Origin: Bathymodiolus brooksi
Taxonomy: Eukaryota > Mollusca > Bivalvia > Mytilida > Modiolidae
Length of the DNA stretch: 64,000 bases
Reading direction: 5' to 3'
Assembly: GCA_963680875.1 (NCBI GenBank)
Contig: OY804580.1
Coordinates: forward strand, 92,409,353-92,473,352
The position numbers were made by a program, and so were the translations under genes. Positions 35,046-49,420 of the stretch are shown here, one piece after another (within the stretch, counting starts at the first letter, position 1; each line of letters starts with the position of its first letter). The notes below the pieces were generated by a model, which was given only the letters and a program-made list of their open reading frames with translations, searched no databases and had not been told where the DNA came from.

Positions 35046-35260
35046 ATACATTTTAAGCAAACATATTTTCATTGTAGAACATTCAAGAGTATCAAGAAAA
35101 AAATCCCATTTATAAGAAGATGGAACAATGAAGATGCCATTGTACGCAAGAATTACTCACCAGTGCAAGTACCGATCACTACATGTGATCAAGCTTTACA
35201 GTAGAGCAGTATCTTAGTTGACTCTAATCTTTGCAGGATCGTTTTTATCGTTTGTTAATA

Positions 35261-35396
35261 CACTGAAACCTGTCTACATCGAATCATGACTAAGCAGAAA
35301 TCCTGCATAAATCGAACTTAAATAAAGTCCCAATACGGGAAATATTTGTTAATTTAATCTGTATAAACCGAAACACGTTTAAACAGGTTTAACTGT
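35261..35396. mobile_element. Second copy of the same MITE family, more decayed
   Basis: It begins cactgaaacctgtctac after TA and ends taaacaggtttaactg. The terminal repeats pair with those of the element at 28,753. The right TA flank is not intact. Confidence 0.65.
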
Positions 35397-35787
35397 CTAT
35401 GAATTGTCATTGGAGATCCTACTACCAAGAAAGGCAGGTCGGGATCCTAAAATACAGCCAGAACCTGGATATCAACAGCCATATATTTTGGCTTGCTTAT
35501 ACTTAATGATTCAAGATGATAGGTAATTGTTCGCTTTGTTGATAACCGTCGTACTGTGACCATGACAGTTTAAGCGTCCTTTTCATATTTATTCTGATAT
35601 TAAATTATTTGGGGGTGACAATCGATTGTATAAACGGCAACTTTTATGATTATTGTCCGTCTGCTACTTTTACTAATACGTGATTCATAACAATTTCACC
35701 CTCTCTCCGAAGAAAAATGCTTCATACAACTTGAAATTAAATAGTATATGATAATTTGTAATTGCTGTAATCCTTTCGGTTAGGCTG

Positions 35788-35832
35788 CCACTATATAACT
35801 GAAATATTGTTTAAAGTGGGGTTAAACATCTT
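35788..35832 (+). mobile_element. SINE tail fragment
   Basis: It reads 'ctgccactatataactgaaa' to 'aagtggggttaaacatc'. It is an isolated 3' end. Confidence 0.65.
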
Positions 35833-36042
35833 AAACCAAGCCAACTTTTCGGTTAGAGGTTTCTTGGAATGATACTGTTCGAGTTTAGTTAGTTGTTTAA
35901 TGATGTTCGGGATTTATTTCGTTTCTTTTTGTGCGATGCTGCCTGTATCTATAGATTGACCATTCCTGGTTGCTCTTTCCATATTCTCTAACGTTTTTGA
36001 TGCAATCAAGATACATTGTAATATTTTTTTTTTATATTTCAG

Positions 36043-36206
36043 GTGGATTATAATTATTCAAGGGATTGCTGAAGTCTGAGTTCAATGAAGAAAATGTAGA
36101 ATTTTGGATAACCTGTGAAGAATTCCGTTGTTCGGGTGATGCCAACATGCAAGTTTTCGCACAAAAAATATATGGTGACTTCGTAATTTTCAATGGACCT
36201 AAAGAG
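36043..36206 (+). pseudogene. RGS-domain exon (regulator of G-protein signalling), in-frame stop
   Basis: This is the only clear cellular sequence in the window. The translation contains FKGLLKSEFNEENVEFW followed by ITCEEF and, further on, AQKIYGDFV and GPKEV. That is the N-terminal half of an RGS box, which accelerates GTP hydrolysis by G-alpha subunits. The piece is bounded by a polypyrimidine tract plus cag (acceptor, 36,040-36,042) and gag|gtatga (donor, GT at 36,207-36,208), as expected for one exon of an R4-like RGS gene. A TAA at 36,051-36,053 sits where the family usually has a small residue after Gly-Leu. That means a pseudogene, a sequencing error or an acceptor used further downstream. 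The following RGS exon was not found downstream by eye. Confidence 0.75.
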
Positions 36207-36209
36207 GTA

Positions 36210-39200
36210 TGAAGTTTATTTAATTGATTGTACAGTATAGTAATCAGAATTATGTATTGCAATATGATTGTAAGTAGAATGAATTCGAAATTCCATTACG
36301 TCTTTAAATAGTCAATAAAACACGTTTTGTGTTTATGCATACCATTAATGACACATATCATAGAATGGCACATCCTCTACTCGTCTTTATTCGCGATTAT
36401 AGATTGCATTCACGTGTACCCCAGCTATGTCTACCTCTGCTTGATGGACATGCTTCTGACCGTGAGTGCACACATGCCATTCTAAGCACATTGATGATTA
36501 AATTGACAGAAACAATAATATATTTCTGTAAAACCAATGTCGGAACACCTTAAGACGACAACTCAAAGGATAATGTTATCGATGTCGTATCTCTAGAAAG
36601 GGTACACTAAGGATTCGCTTTGGTTATGTTAACACTCTTTGTCATATTTTAACGTACCCTTACGATGATATTAAAGTGTCTTTTAACGGCACCTTAAGAT
36701 AAGTTTCTAGTTACCGGACTATGTTCTCTATCCTGCAATCGTTCAGCTTTAGCAGTGAAATTGCATTGACTGCATAAATTATTGTGATATATAATCATTG
36801 ACTCTATCAGTCACCTGGACACTATAAGGCTGTGTAAGGCGAAAGCCGTAATATAAGTACCGGTTTAACGAGTACCATAATGGACACTTTATAAATGTGC
36901 TCAGAATGGCTCGAATAATATTTGTTACATTGTTTTGTGTATTTTTCTGTCAGTTTTTAAGAGCGTGAACAATATCTTACAAAGCATAATTTTGTAATAG
37001 CAATATTTTATAACTAAAGCATATCATAACTGGGCTTCCAAAATGTTGTATATTGATTTTGTTAAACTTTCAAGTGAAAGTGAAAACTGATTGGGTATGC
37101 TATTTTCTCTCTTGTAACAATATTGTGGGAGATTTTAATATCATTTCACATGATAAAGATGATAAACATAATTTGCTTAATATTCCTATATGTTTACTTA
37201 TAGTTTTGACATTGTTTTCTATGTTTTATAGATGAAAATGAACACGAGACACATTGTTTTTGTATTAAATTAAAGGAACAACTTGTAGTAAGAAAGCATA
37301 AGGATGCAAACTTGTTTTGAACATTGCGCTTAGACACAAATTAAAGTAAAAAAACATCGCTCGTAGTACGAATTATTTTACATTACACAATCACAACTAG
37401 ATCTTCAACAATAGCATTATTCATACCATAAATGACTGTGTTGAACTGCTTCTGACGATAAATGCTACATAATTAACTATTTATGCTTCTACTGCCCTTA
37501 GTCTATGGTTGAGCAATACTATTTTACATTTGCCAATAAAAGTTAGAAATGAACTTGTATATTCCTCAACTAGGTGATTTCAGTATATATCGTACAAGTA
37601 CATGGAATCCAATTGTTGTAGACCTACATCTTAAAAATTGATGAGGGAAACTAGTTATCTAATACATACATGTAGAAACTTATAAATGATTGATATAATT
37701 AACCTACATATACAACTTAGAAATACCATTATAATATACATATACATGATAATAGATACATATATTACTAATGTTGTTATTAATGTTTAACCCATTGTTG
37801 AAACGTTATTTTTGGTATACGTACTCCTAAGGCCTCAAAGAGAAATTTTGCAAGGCGGAACAAGACTGCTCTGGGGCCCAGAATTCAGAAGTCTAAGTGA
37901 ATTTTACATTATTATATTCTAAATAAATCAAAAATGGTTGAACATACCCCCTCCCTCCCCCAATGAAAAAATATCAAAATGAAACGTCCATGACTAAAGC
38001 TATGATGCCCTTCAGAGATTCACAGGCCCTTTCTTGGCTCCCCGGGCCCCGGACCAATGCATCGGCTGAACCCCCATTTCATAGGCACTGCGTACTCCCG
38101 AGGATTATACCAGGAAACCAGAACAAATTATATCCCCTATTAACACTGGATTCGATATGTACATTTTTGTTACTTACATAAAATTGTATCAAATACACAT
38201 TTTTTTCTACCAAATACGGACGATTTGAAAATTACGTAACATCATCAAGGGATCGACTTGACATATTATTTGATAGACATTGATTACGTGGTTAGATGTC
38301 ATTCAGTATGTCATACGATGGTGACCAATTATAGGATGAGCAATTATATTATGTAATTTGTGTGCCTTATGTCGATTTGTTTTTCTTTTTTACAATTTCA
38401 CAGCGAATTTTGAATATATTATGATTGACAAAAAGGAAATACTTATGTCTTCCAACAGTGCTCATTTACGAATATTGCAGATATTTTCGTGTAAACGTTC
38501 GTGTTATATAACATACTTTTTGCACCGATATTGGAAGAACACTGAGTGAGATTATCTGAGTTGGTATACACAAATGTTGTATTTGCAGTCAGTATAATTA
38601 TCGGTTTTGCAGAAGTTTTTAGCTAAAAAAAAATAAAAAATAAAAAAAACACATCACACCGTCAGAACGGAGGTATTAATTGGGAAGTCGTAGAAAGTTG
38701 ATACCATTATCACTCATTATCTTCATCAACTGTTTTCAGAACAACTTGGTACAGGCTTTTCAAAACAAAGTGGCGAGGTTAAATCAGCTATATAGTCCAA
38801 AGTTCAACCCTTAGTATCATGAAACTAAGTAGTGTCATTAAGAGTAAAACCTATATGTTGCTGAGGACAACCTCCAATTTTAGTGTATGAGTGACATTCC
38901 GTATAATGTCTGTGATAGAGTTCAGGTAGTTTTATGGACCAACATATCATCTATTGATCAAATGAAGCTTATTACTACATATATGTAATTAACCACACAA
39001 CGCACATGCTGCTACGAGCAGTGGTGAACTCACTTTCATAATTTGAATGATACTCGTTTTTGAAAACTGTATGGCGACAGCGGTACAAAGATGAATAAAC
39101 TACTGATTTCCAAATGAATTCCCATGTCATTCGTGTATATCTAGATCCCTGAATCGTGGCTTCTGATTTTTCCTTTCTTTTATTCAAGCATGCTATATTG

Positions 39201-40725
39201 CTCTACCGAAAGATGAGAAATGCATAGTATACACTATCCCCCTCCCCCAATCCTAATGCCAATCCGTGGCAAAAGGGAGATAATTCCTAGTTGTTTTGTA
39301 CATTGGTAATTCAACATTAGTTATGTATTATCGCTATTTATTTCATATCAGTTCTAAATTCGTTTTTTTTTTCATTGACGTAGACATGGTGATGCGTCTT
39401 GCATTATCATGTTAATGACCGCTCAAAGATTTAGAGTTGTGTCCCTTTTTTAAAACGCAACGGAGATCGTGCAGTTGTCAATGTAGACCAACATTTGCTG
39501 CTGACGATTGAAGATTTGCAATATTGTTGAGAAAGTCTTATTTCCTTCAATAAAACAAAACTAATAGTTACTTGTGTATATGGCATTATCGTGATAAATA
39601 GACTGTCCCTGGGACATTAGTATTGAATTCAACACTACGGCTCGGTCATTATCAATGTTTCGGTCTATACTACTGTTCTTTAGGAAGTCTATAAATCACG
39701 ATAATGACCTATACATAAGTAACTATTATATAAATTGAATGTAAGTCAAATGATATGTAGTTGAGAATGGTGATACAAAGTACACAAATGTCTTCTAAGA
39801 TCTGATTTAATATAACCGTTAAACATCTGCCTTATGTTTAAGCTTGAGATTTATACAATCTATATACGTATAAAGCATTTTCAATTTACGCCTGCTTTAA
39901 TACCGGCATGCAAAATTACTCCCTACAGGGATCCCATTAAAATAATAACTTCAAATAATTTTAGAATTCAGATTAATGAACAGGATCAAAACAGTAAAAA
40001 CGTTCGATGTGTCCTATAAAGGGGACATTTATTTATATCAAGCCACATAAATCTCCATTCATTTTAAATATCAAACTTTCTTCTCGAGGGTACATGTACA
40101 GAGTATCAATTAACACGTGTAGCTAGAACAGCAGGGTTGATACAGTGGAAGAACATAAATATCATATTATAAAACGTATCAGCGTATGAACAAAAATATC
40201 ATATTATAAAACGAGAAATTTATTTTACAGCATTTAAATTTCCTCCCATTTCTACATCGGTCTGCTTACATGTTACTTGGGGCACATATAAATCAAATTT
40301 TAAAATAAAACTTTAAATTGATGAGCAGAAATGTAACATTATCAACACATCAAGTGTCATAATACTACGGATCACAATTGTAATCTGGCTTTTGATTGGA
40401 CAATTTAGCCGGAAGTACGTTTATATTATTGACAACATGGAACATGGTTTACATTCATGTAAGTTTACATGACAGCTTAATCGCTATTTGGTGCCTCGTA
40501 AGTAAACAATTTAATAAAACTTCATATTTATGAGCAAAACTGCAACATTTCAACCATATTACATCATATATTATATTTTACTGAAGTTTGCACGACATTC
40601 TACATCCTCCCAGCATGGCATGACATAAGTTTTCTTTATAGAAGTTATACATTGCATTCTTACTGAATGCATTACGTCACACAGTGTTTTCTATGAAATA
40701 CTTATAATCTCTATTTCTATATACA
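36210..40725. other. Unassigned stretch downstream of the RGS exon
   Basis: No further RGS exon was found by eye. The phrase encoding NIVGDFNIISHD near 37,120 resembles a LINE endonuclease strand but stands alone. A small GC-richer patch with 'ccccgggccccgg' lies at 38,035-38,110. The rest is plain AT-rich DNA, as expected for an intron or intergenic region. Confidence 0.5.
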
Positions 40726-40728
40726 TCA

Positions 40729-40965
40729 AAGGGGCCGTTGTGGTCGTGATCGCATGGTAGTTGGATTTGCAACTACTTATGCAAGCAGTGCCGATCACTA
40801 CGTTCATGGGGATGTGTACTCGATCCAACATTATGTGATACAGTTTTTCAGCGACTTACGACAGGTCGGTTTTCTTCTCCGGGTATTGCGGTTTCCTCCT
40901 CTGACCACCACAATGTAACTGAACTATTGTTGAAAGTTGCGATAAACACCATAAACCAACCAATT
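40729..40965 (+). mobile_element. SINE family II, nearly full length
   Basis: The head 'ggccgttgtggtcgtgatcg' and a degraded B box 'tgtgtactcgatcc' are followed by 'tgtgatacagtttttcagcg', 'ctccgggtattgcggtttcc' and the common 3' domain ending 'gcgataaacaccataaacc'. Confidence 0.75.
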
Positions 40966-41156
40966 ATAAACATAAATTATCCTGCAATTGTAGATTAATT
41001 TATTGTAAATAATTACCTCTGATAGCTACACGTATTCCACCTAGATGTATTTGTAAATTGAATGAGCATACGTGATATATCAATTAATTCATAGTACACA
41101 TTATGCTTCTTTGTAAATAGCATCACTCAGGGGCATTTTCGATGTCTACTGACGTT

Positions 41157-41400
<244 letters not shown>

Positions 41401-41409
41401 GAGCGCATA

Positions 41410-43170
41410 TATTTGTTAAACTCCTCTGGCATATCAAAATGTTATAGAATTATGAAATGCATATGCAATACTAATAATTGCGTTCTCAGGTAATGTGTCT
41501 TAGTTGAGCGGTTGTTGCTTAAGTAGATTCAGTTCTACGTTGCTATATTCAAAACACGACTCGTTTTCGTTCTGAAAAAGTCCATAAATTGCTAGAATTA
41601 CTACAACCACTTAGTGAGAAATTTCATTGAGACGCGCACCTTATTTCATATCTGATTTTGTTTATAAACGAACGAGTTATTGGTAGCGGAAGAAGCATAT
41701 GTAATCTTAGCGAAATTTACAGAAGGACAGAATATTTGATTTAAAAACGCTCAGAAAACCATCGAGAGACCTGTTTCAACGGAACGGTTAATACTTGCCC
41801 ATACTCTATGCATGGTACCCACCTTATTAACTGATGACATTAATACCATTGTGTTGGCTATTGCAAGAACATACCACAGTGGTAATCAGAAACCGTAAAT
41901 GGTAGAAGAACAGAAAATGCGTAAACAAGAAGAAAAGGGACATTTTATATCTGGGCTACTTTGATGGTCCGACAGTGAATTGTTATTATCGTATACATGG
42001 AATGTTTATATTAATTAACGGTCGAGACAGACATTATCGCTAGTATCTTAGAGAGTCATATAGGACGAACTATGATAGTACTGATAATGATCGTCGAGAA
42101 ATTCAAAACCGACGTTATCATTTTTAGCTGTATAAATCTTCATGACATCACGCGAACAGATATTTCCCAGTATCACAATCAGTCCGTTGATACTGAAAAT
42201 ATCACTCAGTGAGATCAAACGAAACATGTCCAATTTACCGACGAAATTGAATGTTGGGACACACTTCAATTGTATCTATCACAAATAGTTAACTAATATA
42301 TGTAATATGTATGGCTGTTTTAAAGATATGATATATTAAACCAGGGTCATTTCTGTCAGTATTGCATTGTTACGGTCTAGGGTTGTGGATCTGTTGTGAC
42401 CCTATCAACAACATCTTTGCTACATGTTAACATATGACGATGGTTCTATTGGTCTCTTTTAATTAGGATACCAATAACGAACCCGGTACGACAAATTTAA
42501 TCTTCGATGCTGCGCATTAAAACTTGTTCTCGTGTTCACCGTCACCATCCATTCAGTTGTTCCTCTTTTATCCCCATTGAACAGTTCATTTACATGGAGG
42601 ATAAACACATTGTTATTAAAATATCTTTCACGAGTTTAATTTTTATAATACATGATCTTGCTATGCCAAAAAACCCATTAAATTCGTCTTCGAACCTTAA
42701 CATTTTTTGAGACCATCGGGTGTGAAGCCCATCTTCATGTCATAATAAATAAACACAATAGCCATACCACCAGGTGGTATGAAATCTAAAATTGCAAACT
42801 CTAAATAACGTAAACAAAGTAAAATATATCCCATGATGTGTTGACGGAAAATACCAATAAATAATACACATTGAATATGCTCAGTGTTATATTTGTTTCT
42901 TCGTGACACCAAATAAAGTACAAATTTGAAAAGATATGGAGCTATTCTCCTTATATTGCCGTTGACGATTTGTGTGTGTGTCAGTAGCAGTGACACATAT
43001 TTCAGCCGTATTAAAGTTGCTGATAAAATGGAAAACAAAAAAAATACCACACACATTCGATACCCCTTTGCACACAAATACACACATAACCGCTCACTCA
43101 ATAAATCACTCATGAATAACATAACAGTCTACTTTGACTTGTTTTAAAGCTTACATATATATATATGTAG
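41410..43170. other. Unassigned stretch with one long minus-strand open frame
   Basis: An R1 scrap lies near 41,875-41,945. A 141-codon minus-strand frame at 42,697-43,122 has no recognisable motif and a composition typical of AT-rich noise, so it is not called. Confidence 0.45.
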
Positions 43171-43173
43171 GGA

Positions 43174-43270
43174 GTGTATGTGGTCGAGTGGTCTAGGGCG
43201 CTGGACGTAAGGCTAAGCGAATGGTGCTGCAGTGTATCAATGGTGTGGGTTCAAATCCCGTCGAGGGAAG
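43174..43270 (+). other. tRNA-like sequence (Leu/Ser-type head), probable pseudogene or SINE head
   Basis: An A-box-like tggtcgagtggtctagg (about 43,182) and a B-box-like gggttcaaatccc (about 43,248) have the spacing of a tRNA with a long variable arm or insert. The acceptor ends do not pair and the anticodon stem is not convincing, so a working tRNA is unlikely. Confidence 0.45.
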
Positions 43271-43679
43271 AACAAAAAATTGACAGCTCTAAAATATAAT
43301 TCTAACACTGTTTGGTTTAATTTTCATATATATAGAGCAATGTGGCTTTCACCCAGTTTGATTTGCATCCAATAGCAATTAACTGCCAACCGAAGTGATA
43401 ACACGAATCGTATAACAGCGGGGTCAGGGGGTGCTCGTATTTAACTCACAACTAAATAAGAAGGTAAAATGGGCGGGTTAAAGACGACTTCTATTGAAAC
43501 AAAATAAAATCATAACTGATATTTCTAACATATGAGATATCAAACATTTATATATTTCAATAAGTAGATACATAATTGGTTGTTATTTAATACTGAATAA
43601 AGCAATCAATATGTTTTGAATTAATTGGTAGTAGGACATGCCAGTTCTATCAGAAGATTGTCTTTTTTTTGCAAAGGAA

Positions 43680-43885
43680 ACCTAACGGTGCCACTAGTGG
43701 AGCAGGAATTGCTTATCCTTCCGGACCACCTAATTTGACTTCCCTGATTTCATTGTTGCGCGATCTTTAGTTTTGTGTGTATGTTTCTCTTTTTGTCCTT
43801 TTTCTTTTGGTCATTGTGTTGTCTGTCCTTCTTTGATTTACGGATTCTGACTACCCTTTGGTATCTTCAAACTCTTCTTAAAACA
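43680..43885 (+). repeat. Well preserved R1 copy
   Basis: It carries the full order: ccactagtggagcaggaatt, atccttccggaccacctaa, 'ttgcgcgatctttagttttg', 'cttttggtcattgtgttgtc' and 'tttggtatcttcaaactctt'. Confidence 0.7.
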
Positions 43886-43889
43886 GTTA

Positions 43890-46830
43890 GGTATGTTCGC
43901 TAAATTATAACCTTGATGAAAAATAATTATATGGATTTGATTTATTTGCAATATACTAGGTTTGAACATTTTACCTCTATTAGTAACATTGCCAAAGAAA
44001 AACGAATGGGAAATACCCCTTTTGATCATATCACATTTTTTTTAATTTAATTTTATTACATGTTTTAATAAAAGGTACTAAATTTACATTTTTATTAAAT
44101 ATTTCAAAAATGGAAACATAAAATTGCTATTAATTTTAATGTAGGTTGCATTGACCAATCATGATGAATGCATGCTATTGGCTTCCAGGGGAAGTATATT
44201 AAGTAGGGCTTTTATTACAGGAATAAATTGAATTTACCCAAGAGTATGTGGAAAATAGATCCAAATGGATTGAACCAATGAAGAATTGGTTATTTACAAT
44301 GCTCATTAAATTTCAGTTTATTTGAAATACAAAAGTACAAAAAATGGCAAAAAACAGAACATATTATAATAATAACAATAAACAAACAACAAACTAACAA
44401 CCAAGACGATGATACCACGGTAATGTTAATTCAATTTGTTTCATGTTTCTGCGGCATTGAACCTTTAGGATAATATTTCTTTCAATCTATATAAATAAGC
44501 TTGCTTGACATAAAGAAATTGTACACAAACAAAGCATAATACTTGAAATTCGAATAATTTCTGATGAGATGGAACTTCATTGTTTACCTCTTTTATTTTT
44601 AGTTTCATGCAGTTCAAAGAGTACACTATTCAATGTTATATACTTATGCAATGTTACTTAATATGTAGCTTAAAAGGTATTGACATGCCTTGTCAATTTG
44701 CACCCAGACATTGTTCAAACTTGTTAGAATACATTTTAGAGTAAACCATAACATAAATAGCAATGTGGATTTTTGCTTCTAAAATCTGAGTGCTTGCTTT
44801 CTGTAGCAAAGGTAAGACTTATACCTTGACGACTTATGTCATGTCTCAACCCATAGCGATTCAACACATAAAACACCTACGACATATCGCGTAGGAAACG
44901 TTTCGATACGAACCATTTTGAATGCAAAAACAATAACAATTGGGTACAGATTTGATATTCACCTTTTTGAATATCAAAAATAGACCCAGTTCTTGTAATT
45001 ATTTTAACACAAATAATGAGCGGATAACAATTCCCGCCAATTGAATTAATGATGAGCTATTTCTAACGTATCTGTTACTGGGATAAGGTATTTTGGCTTT
45101 AATTGTAAGTTCCTGAATTAAATGAAATGTTATTAACAGCATTTAATCACGAGTAAATAAACAAACTGCTAAAATTAATATATATTTGTTTACAATTTCT
45201 ATTTGTGCATCCAAGTCAATTAACTAGCCATTCAAATGTTGAAATTCGTCACACTGTGTTTAAAAGGACGTTCGTATTATAGGCTCAATATACAAAATGT
45301 ATTATGATTAAACGGTGCTCGTGTCAGTTCCGAATATGTCTTTCTTTTTTCTTAAAATGTCCTAAGTGTCAATATTATATAGCGTGCTGTCTGTTCGTCT
45401 TATAGTGTATACATTGATAGTTCCATACGTACTTCATGGATAGGAAGTTTAAACGATATTGATCCATAATACCACCAATAAAAGCAAAACGGACAAGCAC
45501 ACATTTCACCTCCAATCATTGAACGCTGTGAAATATCGTGACATATGCAGTTGAAAATCAAAACAGGGAAACAGCACGTTCCTACTGAAAACGTTTATAC
45601 ACTCCTACAACCAACTTGAGGTAAAGACGAACCAAACATCGTTGTTATGCGAACCTCGTAGCGGACAAACACAATAAGTTTTCATCACGCACTCATAGAT
45701 GACCATTTCTGATTTGATATATCCTGTTAAGGTCGTTTGATGTTCTTTCTCCCGGAACTGTTACATTGTTTGGTTTTCCAGTCTTCTGACTATATATGTA
45801 ACCGTACCTCATGGGGGTTATCACAAAAACGCGTCGTGTCCACTAAATGAAATATATACCTTTTTATTAATAAACAGATGAATTATTATAATTTGAAATA
45901 CAGTTTGTAGATATATCGTGAACTTCTACTTTTCTGTGATTTATTTCCCACTCGTTCACCCAAGATCATTTTATAGAACGAGATCAGATAACCATGTACA
46001 CAATTCAAAAGAGTAAACATCAGTTTTACACGACATTCAAAGTCACGATTTGTATATACATATGTTTATAATTTATCTGTTAATGTCAATTAACACTTGC
46101 TAGATCTTGTAACAATAACCAAGATGGACTTTCAATTTAACCTTAATTGTTGTTTCTTCCTCAGGAAAATACCAATCATACTGATGTTAGCGAGCCGATT
46201 CACTATATAATTTATTTTCAATTATGTGCAACTTCTAGATAGATCATTGTCTCAAATATTCACTCGTGGGAAACACTGGCATGACCCCATCATTTAGATT
46301 ATACGGGATGCTTAATTTTTAGTCCCATCAACTAGTTTCACCCCGCCACCGTTTTGTAGTGAAGTACATGTATTATACCAAGCCAGAAAAGTAATAATTC
46401 GTGTATATGTGTGTTAGAGGAATCGATGTTGCCTCTTTCTATGATATTTTCTTGGATTTTGGAGCGGTTCCGATAGTTTTGTTTTCCATTATATTCCGAC
46501 GGCATGGTAGTTTTTTTTTCTTTATTTTATCAAGATTTATATTTAAGTTCAAAACCTATTAGTAGTCAAAGTGATCTCATTTTCTTTTCGTATATGAATT
46601 ATATATTTTGTTGTGTAAAGAAATATATAACATTTAGAGTCAATGCATGCTCGACAAAATTAAAGTAGCCTGTAATTGATCGTTACTCTTTACTTCAACT
46701 GTGAACACTAAACCTGGGCATATAAATCGTTTTGATGTTACTTTGTAGGTTTTAGAATAAAATGTCATATTTAATGACCCGAGAGCTGTTCAATGTGTTA
46801 ATATAATATTTTAGTATCTTAATACGATAG
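43890..46830. other. Unassigned AT-rich stretch
   Basis: No protein motif, RNA gene or long repeat was recognised. A phrase near 46,440-46,500 (ttggattttggagcggttcc) is weakly similar to 34,640-34,680, hinting at another old dispersed repeat. Confidence 0.5.
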
Positions 46831-46834
46831 ATAA

Positions 46835-46955
46835 GAGAATTACCAAGGTAATCAGAAGGACAGACAATACAATGACCCAAGGAAAAGGATCAAAAGGACA
46901 AACAACGATCTATAAAACAAGACATAGAAAGCAAAAGATTGAGTTACACGATTTA
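46835..46955 (-). repeat. R1 copy just before the 47-53 kb array
   Basis: It reads 'accaaggtaatcagaaggac', 'aaaaggacaaacaacgatct' and 'gattgagttacacg'. Confidence 0.6.
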
Positions 46956-48537
46956 CTATATCTATATTTTAGACAGTTATTTGACAATTATTCTTTACAG
47001 ATATGTCAAAAATAAAATATTTTCATCACGGTTCTAGATCATTGATGCTCTACATGTGCAGTACTTGACAGGATACCATTAGTAAAACGTGATGCCAGTT
47101 TCTACGTGTTTACACGTGTTTTCTGAACTGCTATGTTGTTTGTTTAATTTAGCATTATATTACTTCGTTGTCAGGTGATGCCGGAAAAATTCACATACGT
47201 TGTCATCCTTGTCAAATTGGTAATGTCTTGCATGCCATATATTTTTGAATTAAGATATAATCTCAAAATATGAACGGAAAAGAACTACTTAAGCTTTTGC
47301 ATACTCTCAACTTACAGCATAATGTAATCTTTACATAACCATGCTCGTTCCCAACCACATACATATGTATTTATTATTTGATGACTTAACTGGTGACTAA
47401 TTCCGTAGATGGAGCAGGTTTTGTTACTGAAATTCAATATTATCGACCTGTTTGGCAATTATGATTTCTCCGTCTTTGGAAATAGATAAGAAGCATGTCG
47501 CTTTATATAGAAAATAATAAGTCTCTGCAAAGTGCAATACAAGGAAGATACGTTTCTAGAAATACAGCAATAATATCAGTACATATCTTCTAGATGTACT
47601 ATCCTCCTAGGTGATATCAGTGGCATCCCCCCTCAGCTTGGCAAAAAGGTAATGGAAGAGTATTCTCTCATTTTACCTATATTTACTGTGCTAATTTTGT
47701 GGAAGAAAACACATGTCGACATTGGAGCCGAAAAAAAGAACGAAAAATAGGATTCTGAACTTGGCCTATTGCTATCTCTCTCAGCATCAACTGAGAAGTG
47801 TACAGGTTATGTCATGGCGAGAAAAAATGCATAATGTTATACAACATGCATGTATCAAGGTGGCATTGGAATGAGTTAATGAGCGGAAGCTAGGATTCCA
47901 ACAAGATACATATGATATATATATAATGGCCGGGCTGGGTATTATTTGTTAGTAGCGAATCACTTACGACAATGCATAAATCCATCTGCATATTGACCTA
48001 ACAATCACTATCTTTTTTCTTTTTTTTATCTCCTGTTTCTTTAGTTATGAGTCCCAGAAGAATGTGATCAAATCCTGCCGTAATAATAGCACCTTGAACA
48101 ATAATATTCCTGCAGGTTTTTATTGCTTCCTGTTTTCTTGTTTGAGATTAGTTAAATATTTATTGCTATTAGTTGCATTTGTTATATTTTATGTATTTAA
48201 TTGACAATTATTACTTTATAATATGCCGTAGGTAATGCATGGTTATAAATTTTGACCTCACTTATGCTATATATATATATATACATGCGCTACTTGACAG
48301 GATGCCATTAAGCAAACGTGATACGTGCTTCCACGTGTTTTCTGATCTGATGTGTTAAGTTGTTTGTTTATTATACCATTATGTTACCTCGTTGTTGATC
48401 TGCTTTATGAGGACTCCCAGCTTACAAGAATATCTCCTCTGACTTAGGTTTTCTTTGTTAAGCTTAGATAATCTTGGTGACTAATTGATGTACCAATTGA
48501 TGCAACAGAAAAAGCTTAACATAAAATTGGTTAACCC

Positions 48538-48895
48538 TCTGATGCCGGAAAAGTTCGCATGCGCTGTCATTCTTGTCAAATTAATAATGGCTGATATGAA
48601 TTAAAATACCTTGAGATAAGTATAAATCAATGCAACAAAAATCGTAGCCTTAACAGCCTTTACATAAATGTGGTTAGCCCTCTGATGCCAGAAAAGACCA
48701 GATTCGTTGTCATTGTTGTAAAATTGATAATGTCTGGAGTGACATATATATTTGAATTGAAAAAGCTTAACCTTTACAACCTTTGCAAAATTGATTATCT
48801 CTCTGATGCCGGCAAAGCTCACATACGTTGTCATACTTGTCACATTTACAATGCATGGGATGAATTGTATCTTTGAATTGAAAAATCACCCCATA
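48538..48895 (+). repeat. About 130-bp minisatellite, three units, in the second array element
   Basis: Units start at 'ccctctgatgccggaaaag' (48,536), 'ccctctgatgccagaaaag' (about 48,678) and 'tctctgatgccggcaaag' (about 48,799). Single units also occur near 47,175 and 50,168, and two near 52,988 and 53,135. Confidence 0.8.
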
Positions 48896-49273
48896 TATGA
48901 AAGGAAATGAAGTACTTACTAAACTTCTTGTATAACTTCAAATGATATTGCAATTATAACTTTTCTAGGCACGTTCCCATTGACATGCCTTTATACACAT
49001 TTATTGATTAGTCGAGGACATGTATGAGTCACGATCTGAATGGAAGAAATCGACCACTTGCGTAGTACAAAAATGTGTATTTCCGAGCTACAATTGTATA
49101 CGACACTTCTTTCAATATCCCGGTGCCAAAGCAGGAATATGTTGCTCTGCTCAATTACTTATTCCAAGCCATAATGTATACGATTATTGGAGGTACTTTG
49201 GCTGACCTTGTATAGAGCATCCGTAAGCTTCTAGATCAAGACTCTCTGTTCAATGCATTATACTCCTTGTCTC

Positions 49274-49420
49274 TAGGCCGTCGTGGTCGTGATCGTATGG
49301 TAGTTGAAGCTTACAACTACCCATGCAATCAGTACCTATAACCACCGATGTGGTGAGTTCGAATCCCGATCAGGGTGAGGTGTACAGCATTATGTGATAA
49401 AGTTTGTCTGTGACTTGGGA
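49274..49420 (+). mobile_element. SINE family II, head and early body only
   Basis: This is the best preserved family II head: 'taggccgtcgtggtcgtgat' and the B-box-like 'gagttcgaatcccgatcagg'. It stops after 'gtctgtgacttggga', without the 3' domain. Confidence 0.75.

Noticed and set aside
36032..36262. Minus-strand 76-codon frame
   Set aside because: It is the antisense of the RGS exon and has no motif of its own.
37120..37190. LINE endonuclease (IVGDFN motif)
   Set aside because: A single short motif without neighbouring blocks in any frame; chance is likely.
42697..43122. Minus-strand 141-codon frame
   Set aside because: No recognisable domain, no splice context, a composition rich in AT-driven residues, and a second frame overlapping it. 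Kept only as an unassigned stretch.
43174..43270. Working tRNA gene
   Set aside because: A and B boxes are present, but the acceptor and anticodon stems do not pair, so it is listed only as tRNA-like.
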